From: Prorocentrum cordatum
Lineage: Eukaryota > Sar > Dinophyceae > Prorocentrales > Prorocentraceae
Reading direction: 5' to 3'
NCBI GenBank assembly: GCA_963575745.1
Contig: CAUYUJ010017922.1
Location: forward strand, 125,001-189,000
Length of the DNA stretch: 64,000 nt
Made by a program: the position numbers and the translations under genes
Part shown: in pieces, positions 1 through 11,033 of the stretch
How the letters are laid out: every line of letters begins with the position of its first letter
Numbering within the stretch: position 1 is the stretch's first letter
The notes under the pieces: generated by a model
What the model was told of the DNA's origin: nothing
What the model saw: the letters and a program-made list of their open reading frames with translations, nothing else
The model's database searches: none

Positions 1-351
1 CCTAGGACAAGGATAAATCAGTTCCAGAACGCTCTCAGAGCTCTCCGGAACGGTTCGAGAAGGCCGCGGCGCCCGAGAGATCCTCCGGAGCCGCCAGATC
101 TTCGAGATTGTCGATTTATCCACACCCGAATTGATTTTCGTCCTGGCTTCGTCTTAGAAGTCGCAATGCCACTTTCCTGCCCGGGCCCCTAGGGGTAAGA
201 TGCGCCAGAACTTCCCGCGATGGCTTCTAATTCTCTGCGCTGTACGGGGAGGCCGCGGCCTAACGGGAGGCAGACCATGTCGTTTGCTGTCTCTCCGGTC
301 AGCGCTTTTGAATCCAGGGGGGTGTACTTTACCTGGAGACGAGCAGGCTTT
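1..351. other. No gene recognised
   Basis: GC-rich sequence with short overlapping open frames on both strands and no recognisable domain. I see no repeat structure before the foldback element that follows. Confidence 0.5.
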
Positions 352-476
352 GCATCGCTCGGACGCGTGCATTTTTCCCCGGCGAGGACAACCGAGGAGC
401 ATGTTGGGCCATCTCGCGAAAGATACACGCACGAAGCCGAAAAATGCACGGGGGGCATGGATGTCCGAGCGATGGC
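352..476 (+). mobile_element. Dispersed ~120 bp foldback element, copy 1
   Basis: The element opens with GCATCGCTCGGACG and closes with the reverse complement of CCATCGCTCGGACAT. A second inverted pair, GTGCATTTTTC and GAAAAATGCAC, lies just inside. The middle carries CCGAGGAGCATG. Three more copies in the same orientation lie at 11,628, 11,888 and 45,742. No coding capacity is apparent, so this looks like a small non-autonomous foldback or MITE-like element. I cannot see a clear target-site duplication. Confidence 0.75.
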
Positions 477-955
477 GAGCAGGAGGTGGAGTGGGAGCGA
501 GGGCGGCCACGTGTTGCCCCATCGCACGTGGGCCAAGACCGAGGCAGCACTGCATCGGGGCCGCGGGCGACCCGGACAGCTTAGCGCCCCACGAGAGGCG
601 GGAAGCTTTGGGCTGGTGAGAGGTTGCGGGAGGGGTCAGGACAGGAGAGGCTCAGGAGAAGATCGGGAGCCGGAAGTGAGCTCTGGCCGCGGCTTCTCGT
701 CGCCTGTTTTCTTCGAACGGTGCTTGCGCTAAAGGGGGTCTTGTGCTCTAGAGATCCAGAGGTGTCTCCCGTGCTTCTTCTGCAGCGGCTGCGTTGGCCC
801 TCCATGACTTGCCATCCTCTGGCTTCCCGCCCACTTGGTCGTGTCTCCCCTGTTTCGTCTCCGGTGGCAATTCGGCATTCTACGCCTGCCCCACGCAGGG
901 CCACACACGCTTAGGGTTCCGCACGCGTAGGGTTCCGCTCGCACGGGGAAAGTTC
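477..955. other. No gene recognised
   Basis: Overlapping open frames on both strands carry no recognisable motif. The segment 900-1,060 repeats the phrases agggttcc and gttccac several times, a weak local repetition. Confidence 0.45.
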
Positions 956-987
956 CACACACACACGCACACACACACACACACACA
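956..987. repeat. (CA)n microsatellite
   Basis: Nearly uninterrupted CA dinucleotide run. Translations through it give His-Thr repeats that should not be read as protein. Confidence 0.95.
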
Positions 988-1567
988 TGAGGCTCAATGC
1001 ACACAGCGCTCCACACACGAAGGGCTCCACAGGTAGAGTTCCACGCCCATCGGGCTCCACCCGCGTGCTGCGCGAATGAATCCGTTGGTGCCCCCGCGCT
1101 CGCACCGGAACGTGTTCCCTTCTCCTTCGCCTCCGCCGCACGGGCTCGTGCGGCCCTGCCCCCGCCACCGAGAGGGTCGGAGGAGTGCGGCTGGCACGAG
1201 GGCCAAGAGCAGCCCTTCTCTTCGGAGGGGCACCCTTGTGTTCTTCGCGTCTGATCCCCTCCCCCCCCCGGCCGCCCGCTCTGCCCCCTTCCCACTCCTT
1301 GCATGCTGGCCAATTCGCTTGTCGGTGCCCCCGTCTGGATCTATCGCTGGTGCAGCCAATTCTGCCTCGCCGCTGACGGAAAAAATGCTCTTCGCGTATG
1401 GGCTCGCCACCTTCGACTATTCTTCGTCTCTTGGGGCTTTGGATATTCGGCGAGGGGGCTCGTTTTTTCTTGACCCTCGTTCTTGTATCCACGCTCCGCC
1501 TGTAGGACAAAGGGGGAAGGGGCGCCTGGACAACTCGACCTGTCGGCGATGCATCGCCGAGTCCAGG
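988..1567. other. No gene recognised
   Basis: GC-rich sequence with long open frames on both strands that arise mostly from run-in to the adjacent CTC tract. No domain is recognisable. Confidence 0.45.
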
Positions 1568-1739
1568 GCTCCTCCTCCTCCTCCTCCTCCTCCTCCCTCC
1601 TCCTCCTCCTCCTCCTCCTCCTCCTCCTCCTCCTCCCTCCTCCTCCTCCTCCTCCTCCTCCTCCTCCTCCTCCTCCTCCTCCTCCTCCTCCTCCTCCTCC
1701 TCCTCCTCCTCCTCCTCCTCCTCCCCCCTCCTCCTCCTG
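1568..1739. repeat. (CTC)n microsatellite, pyrimidine on plus strand
   Basis: About 170 bp of CTC repeats with a few extra C. It stays open in all frames and yields poly-Leu, Ser, Pro, Glu, Arg or Gly translations, so the long ORFs here are artefacts. Confidence 0.95.
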
Positions 1740-1887
1740 GCGAAATTCGTCCCATCCTCGCACCCTTCTAGTCCTACAGGTGGCCTCCTCGTCGCCACGG
1801 CCGGGCGCGGCTCGGCAAACGAGCCAGCATGCACCCCGAGGGGTCTGGGAGGGAAATTTTGAGCTGATTTTCGCGAGGAGGGAGGGC

Positions 1888-2093
1888 CTCCTCCTCCTCC
1901 TCCTCCTCCTCCTCCTCCTCCTCCTCCTCCTCCTCCTCCCTCTCCTCCTCCTTTTCCTCCCTTTTCTCCCTTTCCTCCTCCTCCTCCTCCTCTTCCTCCT
2001 CCTTCTCCTTTCTCCTCCTCATCCTCCTCCTCCTTCTCCTCCTCCTTCTCCTCATCCTCCTCCTCGTCCTCCTCCTCCTCCTGCTTCTCCTCG
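1888..2093. repeat. Second (CTC)n / CTT-rich microsatellite
   Basis: CTC repeats that degrade rightward into CTTCTC and CATCCTC variants. Same strand polarity as the tract at 1,568. Non-coding. Confidence 0.93.
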
Positions 2094-2099
2094 TCCGGG

Positions 2100-2630
2100 A
2101 AGTGAACCAGGGACTAGGAGAACGCGTCGAAGGAGATCAACGTTTTCAGATGTTCCAAGAAGGGCCCAGAGGTTCCCAAGGGATTGCGTATTGTTTCATA
2201 TGGTTCCACACAAGTTTCCCGTGTCTGAGGCGCGTTTCGGCGGCAGGTCAGCGGTCGGACCGGAACGCACTTGTGGAAGTCGCTTTTTGTGACCTAGGCA
2301 TCGCACCGAGTGGGCAGGCGCCAGGGGAATGTTTTACCCTCCCCTTCCACCCCCCTTGAAACGGAGGGGCGGGTCGGACCCGCATGATGGACCAATCGCA
2401 CCGAGTGAGAACCATTTCAACCAGCCGCGAAGACGACTGGTACCAATTACAGCCCGCCATCTTTAGCCTTACAACAGAAGTATGCTTGCGAAACGGTTTA
2501 GCACGATCCAAGAACAAAGGATGTTCTTCAATGCAAACATGTGTTACGAAAAGCACCATGAGCGCCAAAGTTACCAGTGGTATGCTTTGTTTCATGTGTG
2601 GGTTGTGTAGTAAATAATCAGTTCTCCGTT
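2100..2630. other. No gene recognised
   Basis: Mixed-composition sequence, less GC-rich than its left flank. The open frame 2,248-2,697 on the minus strand shows no motif. Confidence 0.4.
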
Positions 2631-2875
2631 GCCACAGTCGAGCTGTATAGTCATGTTCGATGTTGTGAGGGTTGTACGGTTCTGATAGGAAAACCAAAGT
2701 CGTTCGTTTAATCTAGTTTTCATGCGGAGATTGTACGGCTTTCGTTGGAGAATTCGGTAGGTTTCATACGCGAATTGTGTTGCATTCGTGCGGGAAGTGT
2801 GTATGCTCATCCAGGAACAGTGTATTTTCAATTGAGAAGTGTATAAATTATCCACACAAGACGCGTGTCTAATTA
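2631..2875. repeat. Degenerate 21-24 bp repeat array, left part
   Basis: Phrases like TTCATGCGGAGATTGTACGG, CTTTCGTTGGAGAATTCGG, TTTCATACGCGAATTGTG and ATTCGTGCGGGAAGTGTG follow one another every 21-24 bp. The loose consensus is TTTCAnnTGGGAnTTGTA. The same pattern resumes at about 3,880, so an array seems to have been split by the 1 kb segment holding the GAT tract. Confidence 0.65.
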
Positions 2876-3147
2876 ACATATGAGAAAGGCACGGTTGTCA
2901 TATTCGGCAGGGCGCGTTCTGTTCTTCTGTTCGGTGGACGCTTGGAAGGGGTGATGGAGATTCGAACCAGAGGTTCCCCCTCAGAATTTTCAAGGTGGGG
3001 TGGGGTTCGTACCCCCCCCCCCCCCACAATACTCGCTGGTGGGAAGCGACGACGCCGGGTGCCAGCGCCTGCGCCTGCGCTGACGGCCACGACGACAAAG
3101 ACGACGACAACGACGATGGCGACGACGACGAATGACAGGGACGGCTT

Positions 3148-3224
3148 CGATGGACGACGATGACGATGACGACGATGATGATGATAATGATGATCATATT
3201 GATGATGATGATGATGATGATGAC

Positions 3225-3294
<70 letters not shown>

Positions 3295-3600
3295 TTGCTG
3301 CTGATGCTGGTGCTGATGCCGATGCTGGTGATGATGTTGACGATAATGACGATGACAGTGAGCATGATGATGTTGACGATGGTGGGTATGAGCATGAGAA
3401 TGAAGATTACGACGACGACGATGGTTTTGTGACGATGAGTATGAGTATTACGATGGCGATGGCGATGATGACGATGATGATGATGGTCATGTTGCTGATG
3501 ATGAGGAGGATGGGGATGCGAATGAGTATGATGATGAAGATGATGATGAGGATGAGGACGAGGATGAGGATGAGGATGCTGATGATGGTGATGATTAAGA
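3148..3600. repeat. (GAT)n microsatellite
   Basis: The core at about 3,150-3,300 is almost pure GAT. The flanks to 3,600 are GAT, GAC, GAG and ATG variants. Open in several frames, giving poly-Asp, poly-Met or poly-Ile/Ser, which is not a protein signal. Confidence 0.93.
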
Positions 3601-3879
3601 TGAGGATCAGGATGAGTATGATGGTTTGCCAGCGGCGAGCGGGTGGGGGAAGGTCGACCCCCCCTTGTGCTGGCGCCAGCGCCGCGCCGCCGCCGCCGTG
3701 GTTGTCCCTGTAGTCGGCGTCGTCGCCGTCGTCGTAGTCGTCTTCGTAGGCGTTCTTTCCTGGCGGCGAATAGGGTTTATAGTGGGGACCGGAAGGAGAA
3801 TCTTCCTCTGCGTCCGGGCGCGCCGAATGTTAGGGGAGCGGGGGCTGGGGAGAGCGATTGGTTCCGACGTGTCGCGGGA

Positions 3880-5050
3880 TGTTTCCGAAGCAAGCGTCCA
3901 CGAAACATGTTCTCTCAAATTCCATATGTCACTGTTTTCACCTGAAAGTTGCCTTGTAAAGGTCTCGTATTGTGGCGTGGGAACGGTGTACTCTGCATGT
4001 GCTTGAAGGTTTCTTCCGTATGAGACTCGTGTACTCTCCAAACATGAATTTTTGAATATGTCATATGATCGGGTATAGTTCTTAGCGAAGTTGTACAGTT
4101 GTCAGTCAAAAATTGTTAGGGTGCAAACGGTAAGCATACTGCATGGAAAAAGACAGCTTCATTCGAGGCGCGGCAAGTTTCTGTATGATAGAACTTGCGA
4201 GAAGTGTAGGAGTGATTTAGGTGCACAGATTTGGGGGTCGCAGAGAGATCGTCTGCACTTAAAGATGAAAAATGTAATGCTGTCACACGAGATGGGTACA
4301 GGTGTCGTTGTAAATTGATCCAAGTTCCACACGGGAGCTGTACATGTTGCCATTGATAATCATATGGTTTGTCATGTGAGACACATAGATTTCAGAGTAG
4401 ATCTGCAGACTACCTAAGTGGGACATGTATTGTGGCCATGAGATTACATAGTTTTCGCCAGAAAGTGCAATTTTCATACACGAGCTACCGATGTGTCAGA
4501 TGAGAGTTGCGTAGCTTCTGCACGGTGACTGTGAAAGTTGCTTTGGAAAACTATGCACGTAACATGAGGTCGCTATAGTGTGCTACAAAATGGGTTCTGT
4601 AATTCCCATATGAAAAAACGGTGCAGTTGTCAGTCGGGAACATCATGCGATGGTCTTGTGAAAAAAAAGAGTCTGTTTTCTCTTGAAAAGAGTCAGGTTT
4701 CGCTTGAGACCTGTATGGGTCCCATGCAGCAAATTCAGTGGTTTCACATGGGACTTGTCTGGGTGTCATTTGGGAGGCGTACAGCTTTCAGGTTGGAGCC
4801 GCTTGTGTTTCAAGTGAAAGCTGTACTGCCTTGCGCATTAGAGTTGCAACGCTAGCACATGCCAAGATATGACTACTCCCTTTTTGTCCAAACGGGGCTT
4901 GTGTTGACTCTGCAATAGACTTGTACACTTTCCCGTTGGACGTGCATAAGTTTCACTTGGGAGTTGCACAGGTCCAGTATGGCAATTATGTAGCTGTCAT
5001 GTTGTCAAGTGCATCGGGAAATTGTCCCAGTAGCACCTGCAATGGTCTTG
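3880..5050. repeat. Degenerate 21-24 bp repeat array, right part
   Basis: About 1.2 kb of diverged units. The clearest run is 4,745-4,850: TTTCACATGGGACTTGTCTG, TGTCATTTGGGAGGCGTAC, TTTCAGGTTGGAGCCGCTT and TTTCAAGTGAAAGCTGTAC. Further units include TTTCACTTGGGAGTTGCAC near 4,955. The phrase GTTGTCAGTC occurs twice, at 4,098 and 4,626. AT content is higher than in the neighbours. No coding frame is credible. Confidence 0.65.
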
Positions 5051-5079
5051 TAACATGCGTGGTTAGAGTAGTGGTGCTA

Positions 5080-5990
5080 TGAAGGTTTTACGAATATAAA
5101 TAACACTGGTCGCACAAATAGCGGTTATAATGGTAGTAGTACTCGCAGTGGTAGTAATGTTTTAGACGCTTCGCGTAAACCAAACGGTGTTCCTGGCTGC
5201 TGGTCCGCAGACACCGCCACAGCCTGGCCGTGTTTGAAGCTGCCGCCTGCATGATGGAACGCGCCCATACGTGGATTGCTCAAGAGTGGTTCAGCTTTCT
5301 TGTTCAGCCATGTGAGGTTGTCACCGTCGGCATGCAGCATTGGTACGGTACACTGCTTGCGCAGCCCCGCGCTTTGCCACGATCGGTGGCACGACTACCT
5401 CTGGCGCCTGGCGCGACAGGGTACACTTCGCTCGTCTTCCTGGTGGTCTCGCCTCTGGGATGGCTGCATTTCGGCCGCCTGGCTCTCCTGGCAGTTCCTG
5501 CAGCCTGCCTTCAGCCCCCGGCGCCGCTCAGCGTCCTTCGGCGGCATCTGTGGCAGCCGTGAGTGCGCTCGCTGGATACTTAGGTCCCGCCCGTAGCCCA
5601 GGTCGACCTTTGACGCCGCCTGCGCTTTCGCTTGTGGCTGCGACGAAAAAAGGAAACCAACCGGCCAGTCCAAAAACGATGCCCAGACGACTTTCTTTGA
5701 TCAGGGATAGGGATGTGGATAGGCATGCAGTGGATTGAAGGCTGGGTAAGACGTCATACCCCAAGAGGGGTAGGATGGAGGAGGAATCGGATGAGCAGGA
5801 GGAAGAGGCAGAGTAGGAGAGGGGATGGGGAAGCAGGGAAGAGAAAGGAGAAGAAATAGGCGGATGAGGAAGAGGAGAAGGATGAGAGTGAGCAGAAAGA
5901 CTTAAAGTTGGTTGGATGCCTCTCGGAGTGGATTCGGATTTCTTCCGAGAGATTATTGGAGTCCTTTTTGGGGTGTTTTGGAAGCTCAGT
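5080..5990. other. No gene recognised
   Basis: Overlapping GC-rich open frames on both strands at 5,230-5,740 carry no motif. A purine-rich (GGA, AGAA) stretch lies at about 5,770-5,900. Confidence 0.45.
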
Positions 5991-6715
5991 TGGCAGTCCC
6001 TGGGGCGTCATGGGTGCCTCTCTGGGGAGCCTTTCGGGGCCTTGGGGGTCTCTGAGTAGCCTATTGGGGGCATCGTTGGGGGACCTTGGGGGCCGTCTGA
6101 AGGCATCTTGGGGCCGTCTCGGGACAACCTTGGGCGCCTCGGGGGCCATCTTGGAGGAGATCGATCAAAGAAGGAGGGCTTCATTTACGCATTCCCCCCC
6201 CCAGTGTCGGCAGCACACTCTGGAACTGCCGAAGCCCCTACACACGAATTAATGAACAAGAAAAACAACATGAATGAAATGATATGGTTCTGGGGGGTAT
6301 CTTCGGGGCCTCTCAGAGCCTCCTGGGCACCTTTCGGGGCCGTCTTGGGGCACTCTTGGGAGACTCGGGGGCCATCTTGGGGCCCTTGCAGGAAATCGAT
6401 CAAAGGAGGAGCCGTAATACATTAGGGTTTCCTCCCCAGGAAACCTAAATGTGGCCACAACCTACGTAAGTAAAATCAATGGTGTTGGCCTTCTCGCCGA
6501 GGCCTCTCGGAGTATCTTGGATGTCTCTGGGGGGTCTATTGGGAGCCTCTGGGGGGTATATTCAGAGCCTTTGGGGGGCCTCTTAGGGACCTCTTGGGGC
6601 CTCCGGGGCACCTCTTGGGGCCGTTTTGGGTCTCGGGGCACCCGCGCGCCCTTGGGAGCTTCGGAGGCCATCTTGGGGCCATCTTGGCGGAGATCGATGG
6701 AAGAAGGGGCAGGTT
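5990..6715. repeat. Imperfect repeats rich in TTGGGGCC and CTCGGGGCC
   Basis: Short phrases of the type TTGGGGGCCGTCTCGGG recur every 15-30 bp. Three larger units each end with GGCCATCTTGG followed by GAGATCGAT or AAATCGATC and a GAAGGAGG-like stretch (near 6,145, 6,372 and 6,670), so there is a 210-300 bp higher-order repeat. Minus-strand frames give Arg/Pro-rich repetitive peptides that I do not regard as genes. Confidence 0.7.
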
Positions 6716-7404
6716 CCAATGAGGCCCCGCCCAGCTCGGCGACGGATACGCTCTCCAGACCCGCCGGGCTTCAGTGGGTCCCGATCCATCCTTACCCGAG
6801 GCTGTCCTCATCCTGCCTTCTTATTACGTGGGCCGCTGTGTGGCTCGGGGAGCCGACTCCGATCGCCGCCGTCGCCGCCCACGTCGTCGATGGCGCCCGC
6901 CGCCGCCCTCTGTGCCGCCAGGGGCCGCGTGTTCCTCTCCGCCGCACTCCTGCGGCAGCGGCTTGCCCGCGGCGCCAGCGGCCAGCGAAGGCCGCACGGG
7001 CCGCGCCCGCCTCCGACGCGGCACGACGACGACGTCGACGACGGCGAAGCCGACGACCCCAGACGTTGTGAAAAAATCCAGACGGCATGCTGTTGTTGTG
7101 CTCTTGCTCGCCAGAGCACGTGACACGTGTGCAGAGCTACACTGTCACGGCCACGTGCTCCTGCGGTTTCGCTGCGTTCCTGCTCTGAACGCACACCGCT
7201 TGAGGCGGCGGAGAGCCTGAGAGAGCCATCCAAAAGACAGCTTCTCGTTGTGGAAAACATCCAGCCGAAGGTTTTTGTTGCGATGTTCGACCTCGGGGGG
7301 CCCTCACCGCAGACCCCGGGACCGTCAACAAAAAAAGCAATGTGCAAAGTTGGTGTTGGGGAAGGGGTGCAGATCTCCAGTGAGTCCCCGTGCGAAGAGA
7401 AACG
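6716..7404. other. No gene recognised
   Basis: Very GC-rich sequence with overlapping Arg/Ala-rich open frames on both strands and no recognisable domain. Confidence 0.4.
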
Positions 7405-7412
7405 CAAGCAGT

Positions 7413-7443
<31 letters not shown>

Positions 7444-7480
7444 ACAACAACAGCAACAGCAGCAAAAACACCAGCAACAA
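7405..7480. repeat. (CAG/CAA)n microsatellite
   Basis: Mixed CAG and CAA triplets ending near AGCAACAATC. Translates as poly-Gln, Ser, Thr or Asn depending on frame. Confidence 0.93.
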
Positions 7481-7914
7481 TCATTGTAATACTCTTCGCT
7501 CCTATCTGCTCACGTGCCCATCAATACGTATGTCCCAAACCCTCGGTACCCGCCCTCGTCGTCTTCGATCGTACCCCTTTGGGGGCATATCTTCCTTACC
7601 CGCCACGTGTATGCAGCGCAGCCCCTAAAACAAGGGAAGAGAGGACGGGTGGAAGGGGGAGGGATAAGAATGGGACACGAGAGAAATGAGCAGGAGGGGA
7701 GCAAGGAGCAGAAAACAAGTGGTAGAACCAGACGGGCAGATCGGGTGGGCAGACTCATAGCGGGCAGGTCGGGAAGGTGGGCCCAGGCGACGAGGTCGAG
7801 CAGGCGGGTTGCTGAAGCGTGGGTCCTGCATGAATCGCGAGGAAGTCTCGAGCGATAGCGCGATTCCCAAGTAAATCGTGAGAAAAGCCAGCGTGGGCCA
7901 CGAAAGGCATGAAA
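7481..7914. other. No gene recognised
   Basis: No credible coding frame. The phrase GGAAGTCTCGAGCGATAGCGCGATTC near 7,842 belongs to the CTCGAGCG-containing repeat family seen at 8.5, 9.2-9.4 and 22.4 kb. Confidence 0.4.
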
Positions 7915-8365
7915 TCCGAGACCACAGGGCAGCGACGGGGCCGCTGAGGGCAGCACCGGGGCCACGAAGGGCAGCGAGGGGGCCACAAAGGGCGACAGCG
8001 GGGCCACGAAGGGCATGCATATGGGGCCACGACGGGCGCGATCGAGCGGGGGCCACGAAGGGCAGTCGTATACGGGGCCACAAAGGGCGACAGCGGGGCC
8101 ACTGAGGGCAGCAAAGGGGCCACGAAGGGCAGCGAGGGGGCTACGAAGGGCGACAGCGTGGCTACGAAGGGCATACGTTTGGGGCCACGACGGGCGCGTG
8201 CGAGCGGGGCCCCGAAGGGCATATAATGCGGGGCCACAAAGGGCAGCGACGGGGCCACTGAGGGCAGCAACGGGGCCACGAAGGGCAGCGAGCGAAGGCG
8301 ACCGCGGAACCAGTACGGGCAGCGAGGGGCATCGAAGGCGGGCGAAGGGCAGCGAGCGGCGACTG
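7915..8365. repeat. 18-22 bp minisatellite, GGGGCCACGAAGGGCAGCGA type
   Basis: About twenty tandem variants of GGGGCCACgAAGGGCAgCGA, with ACTGAGG and CTACGAAG variants. Some units are extended by CATACG-type inserts (8,010, 8,165, 8,215). The opposite strand gives a Phe-Val-Ala-Pro repeat peptide, most likely an artefact. Confidence 0.88.
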
Positions 8366-8469
8366 CAGTCATTAGCGGGCTGGTCGGGCGGGCGGGCAGG
8401 CCCCGACGGGCGAGTCGAACGGTCGGGTCGTTGAAGCGTGAGTCCTGCTTGAACCGCCAGGGAATATGT

Positions 8470-8705
8470 AGTGGGAGCGCGATCCCTGAGTGTCGAGGAC
8501 CGGCATCTGACTAAAGTGTTAGGAAATATCGAGCGAACCGGTTCGGTGGTAAGTTGCGAGGAAGTCCCGAGCGAGAACGCGATTCCGCAATAAATTGTGA
8601 GAAAGTATCAGGCGGGAGACGCGATTCGGTGGTAAATTGCCAGGAAGTCCGAAGCGAGAGCGCGATTCTTCAATAAATTGTGCGGAAGTATCAGGCGGGA
8701 GCCGT
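8470..8705. repeat. ~42 bp tandem repeat
   Basis: Units begin TAAATTGTGAGAAAGTATCA or TAAGTTGCGAGGAAGTCCCG and continue GGCGGGAGACGCGATTC. Four units run from about 8,545 to 8,705, and two sequence types alternate, suggesting an ~84 bp higher-order unit. Confidence 0.8.
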
Positions 8706-8777
8706 TGTTGTTAACCGGGGGCCAACGACACAGCTTGCGGGGGGGGTCAACAATAATTATTTTCAGAAGTGAGACTT

Positions 8778-8827
8778 CAACAACAACAGCAGCAACAACA
8801 ACAACAACGACAAGAACAACAACAATC
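8778..8827. repeat. (CAA)n microsatellite
   Basis: CAA triplets with occasional CAG and CGA. Confidence 0.92.
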
Positions 8828-9155
8828 AGTTTACCCTCACGCGCTATGTTTCCACACGAAGCATACGACCATCATGATAACCATCCACATCATGGGGGAC
8901 TCTTCTTCTATAGCGGGGTCCGTTATTCCCATTCCCAGGTCTCTCGCCCAATGATGTCTTGCAAACACCTCATTCCAGGAATTTAAACATATCCCGCCTA
9001 GAGAACACATGCCCGTGCCTTCCTGCGCCGATGCGAGACCGTCAGTGGAACCCCAGCGAAGGGTAAAGCACAAGGAAGTATCGAACGACAGGATTGCCTT
9101 GGTGGGGATGGGGGCTGTCGGCGGTGAGGCAAGGGCTTGGCCCTGAATAGAAAGG
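8828..9155. other. No gene recognised
   Basis: Mixed sequence without a credible coding frame or clear repeat. Confidence 0.4.
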
Positions 9156-9432
9156 GAGGAAGTCTCGAGCAGGGCTGCTGTTGTTGATGGGAGCGGCGCC
9201 AATTCTGAAGAGAGCCGGGCGCTAGTCCAGCGTAAAGCAAAACGAACTCTCGAGCGGGAACGTTGGTTTTGTTGGGACGGCGGCTTTCGGCGGCGAGGAG
9301 GAACACCGCCTTGAATAAGAAAGGAGGAAGCATCGAGCGGGAGCCGTAGTTTTGTCGGGACGGGGGCTGTCGGCGGCGGGGAACAGAACCGTCCCGAGGA
9401 AAAAGATAGGAAACCTCGAGCGGGAGTGGCGC
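9156..9432. repeat. ~90 bp tandem repeat with CTCGAGCGGGA motif
   Basis: Three units each contain AGGAAG, then TCGAGCGGGA or TCGAGCAGGG, then GTTGTTG/GGTTTTGTTGGGACGG, then GGCTGTCGGCGGCG. The GAAGTCTCGAGCGGGA core links it to the 8.5 kb repeat and to the insertion at 22.4 kb. Confidence 0.75.
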
Positions 9433-9721
9433 CGCATCCAGCGTACGCTGGTCGTGGGCAGCGCGGAGGTGATCCTTAGCGCCTGCTAGGCGCCCACGGC
9501 GCAGGCCCGCGCGTCGCCAGAGAGGTGGCCGCAGGGCGCCGCCGGCTCGACTCCAACGGCGGTTCCCACCAGTGCAGTAGTCCCGTGGCCGGCGGGAGGC
9601 GACCGCCGCCGGCCACTCCGCGACTGGCGGCGCTAGTGTCGCCCACGGCGGCGGCCACCAGGGCCAGGACCACCACCAGCGCGACCGCCAGCGGCGCGAC
9701 CACCCCTGGCACGGCCATCAC

Positions 9722-9832
9722 TTCCACCACCAGGACCACCACGACAACCACCACGACCACCACAACCACGGCGGCCACCACGACCACAACGACCGCCACG
9801 ACCACAGCAGCGGCAACCACCACGACACGCAC
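9722..9832. repeat. CCA/ACG-rich triplet repeat
   Basis: Runs of ACC, ACG and ACA triplets read as poly-Thr on the plus strand and poly-Val on the minus strand. Confidence 0.85.
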
Positions 9833-10114
9833 CTCCGATTGTCGGTACCACCACGACGTCCACGACGCTCCGACAATCGCCCCCCGCCCCCCGCCTTTTC
9901 CATCCCCTCCCCCGCCTCTTCCCTCCCCCCCGCCTGGCCGCCTTTGCGTGCTACCCCTGGTCTGCCCTGTCGCGTGCCGGTCTCATTAATGTGCATTGCC
10001 GGGGGCCGGTCTCCGAAGGGCGACCGGCTGTGGTGCACAGGTGGCAGACTGAGTGGACCACCGCTCAGGGCAGCCCCCTGAGCGCTGGCGGGGGCGCCAG
10101 ACCCGCGGCCAGCG

Positions 10115-10190
10115 AGGAGGAGCAGGAGGAGGAGGAGGAGGAGGAGGAGGAGGAGGAGGAGGAGGAGGAGGGGGAGGAGGAGGGGGGGGA
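10115..10190. repeat. (GGA)n microsatellite, purine on plus strand
   Basis: GGA repeats reading as poly-Glu or poly-Gly. This is one of only two long GGA tracts in the window with purines on the plus strand. Confidence 0.93.
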
Positions 10191-10821
10191 ACGCGTCGGG
10201 ACTTCCGGGGGGGGGGCCCTATGGAAAGCGCAGGGCATCGCATGTCTGGGGGGGCGGCCCTGGTCACAGGTGCCCCCAGCTCGTCGCTGCCCCCAGGTTC
10301 CTCTGGGCCTCGCCGATGGGGTGCTTCTGGAGGCCGCGGGGAGCCTCCGCCCCCCGGGATTCTCCTCCTCCTCCTCCTCGATCCTCCTCCCCTTCCCCTT
10401 CCCCGCCTCTCCTTCGATCCTCCTCCCCCCCTCCTCGGATTATCCTCCTCCTCAATCCTCATCCTCCCCTTCCCCCCTCCCCCCTCGTCACCCTCTTGGG
10501 CGACGGCCCAGAGACGATACAGTCAAGACGCTGAGGTGAGGAGCACTTTCGACTGCGGAGGGGCTCCTGGTGTCGGGGCCGCTCCTCAGGTCCAGGTCGG
10601 GGAGCTTCATCTGAGTGGCCGAGACCCGCCGTGGCCAGAAAAGCGCCCTTTGCTCCCCATTCACGATGGCTACATGATTGTGTCCATCCTGGCGTTTTCC
10701 TTCGATTTCGGGCTCTGGGGGCCCGCTTTCGGGCACCAGGGCCGCCAGCAGTGGATCTGGGGCGCGGAGCCGGCCCAGGGAAAGGGGTCGGGGCCTCTGG
10801 GGCCTCGCATTGAGAGAAGCA
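10191..10821. other. No gene recognised; imperfect CTC tract inside
   Basis: Contains an imperfect CTCCTC/CCTTCCCC pyrimidine tract at about 10,364-10,500. The 407-residue frame over 10,053-11,276 is mostly low-complexity and not credible as a gene. Confidence 0.45.
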
Positions 10822-11033
10822 GCATCATCAAAGTCATTGTCGTCATCACCATCATCATCAGCAGCATCAGCATCATCGCCATCCTCCTCATAAGCATCAT
10901 CATCCTCATCCTCATCATCGTCATCATCATCAGCCGCAGCATAATGATAATCAGCATCATCATCAGCAGCAGCATAATAATCATCATCATCAGCATCAGC
11001 ATCAGCATCATCATCAGCATCATCCTGTCTGCC
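10822..11033. repeat. (CAT)n / (CAG CAT)n microsatellite
   Basis: CATCATCAG-type repeats reading as poly-Ile/Ser or poly-Met. Related in sequence type to the tracts at 3,148 and 40,850. Confidence 0.92.

Noticed and set aside
1483-2292. Long open frames across the CTC tracts (Ser/Leu/Pro, Glu, Arg or Gly homopolymers)
   Set aside because: Trinucleotide repeats without stops stay open in every frame. There is no domain outside the repeat.
2955-2985. tRNA-like B-box (GGTTCGAATC on the minus strand)
   Set aside because: No matching acceptor, D-arm or anticodon arm can be built around it, so it is neither a tRNA nor clearly a SINE promoter.
3132-3713. Poly-Asp / poly-Met frames over the GAT tract
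   Set aside because: Pure microsatellite translation with no unique flanking protein sequence.
7510-8372. Phe-Val-Ala-Pro repeat protein on the minus strand
   Set aside because: It is the direct translation of a 20 bp minisatellite, with no unique N- or C-terminal sequence supporting a gene.
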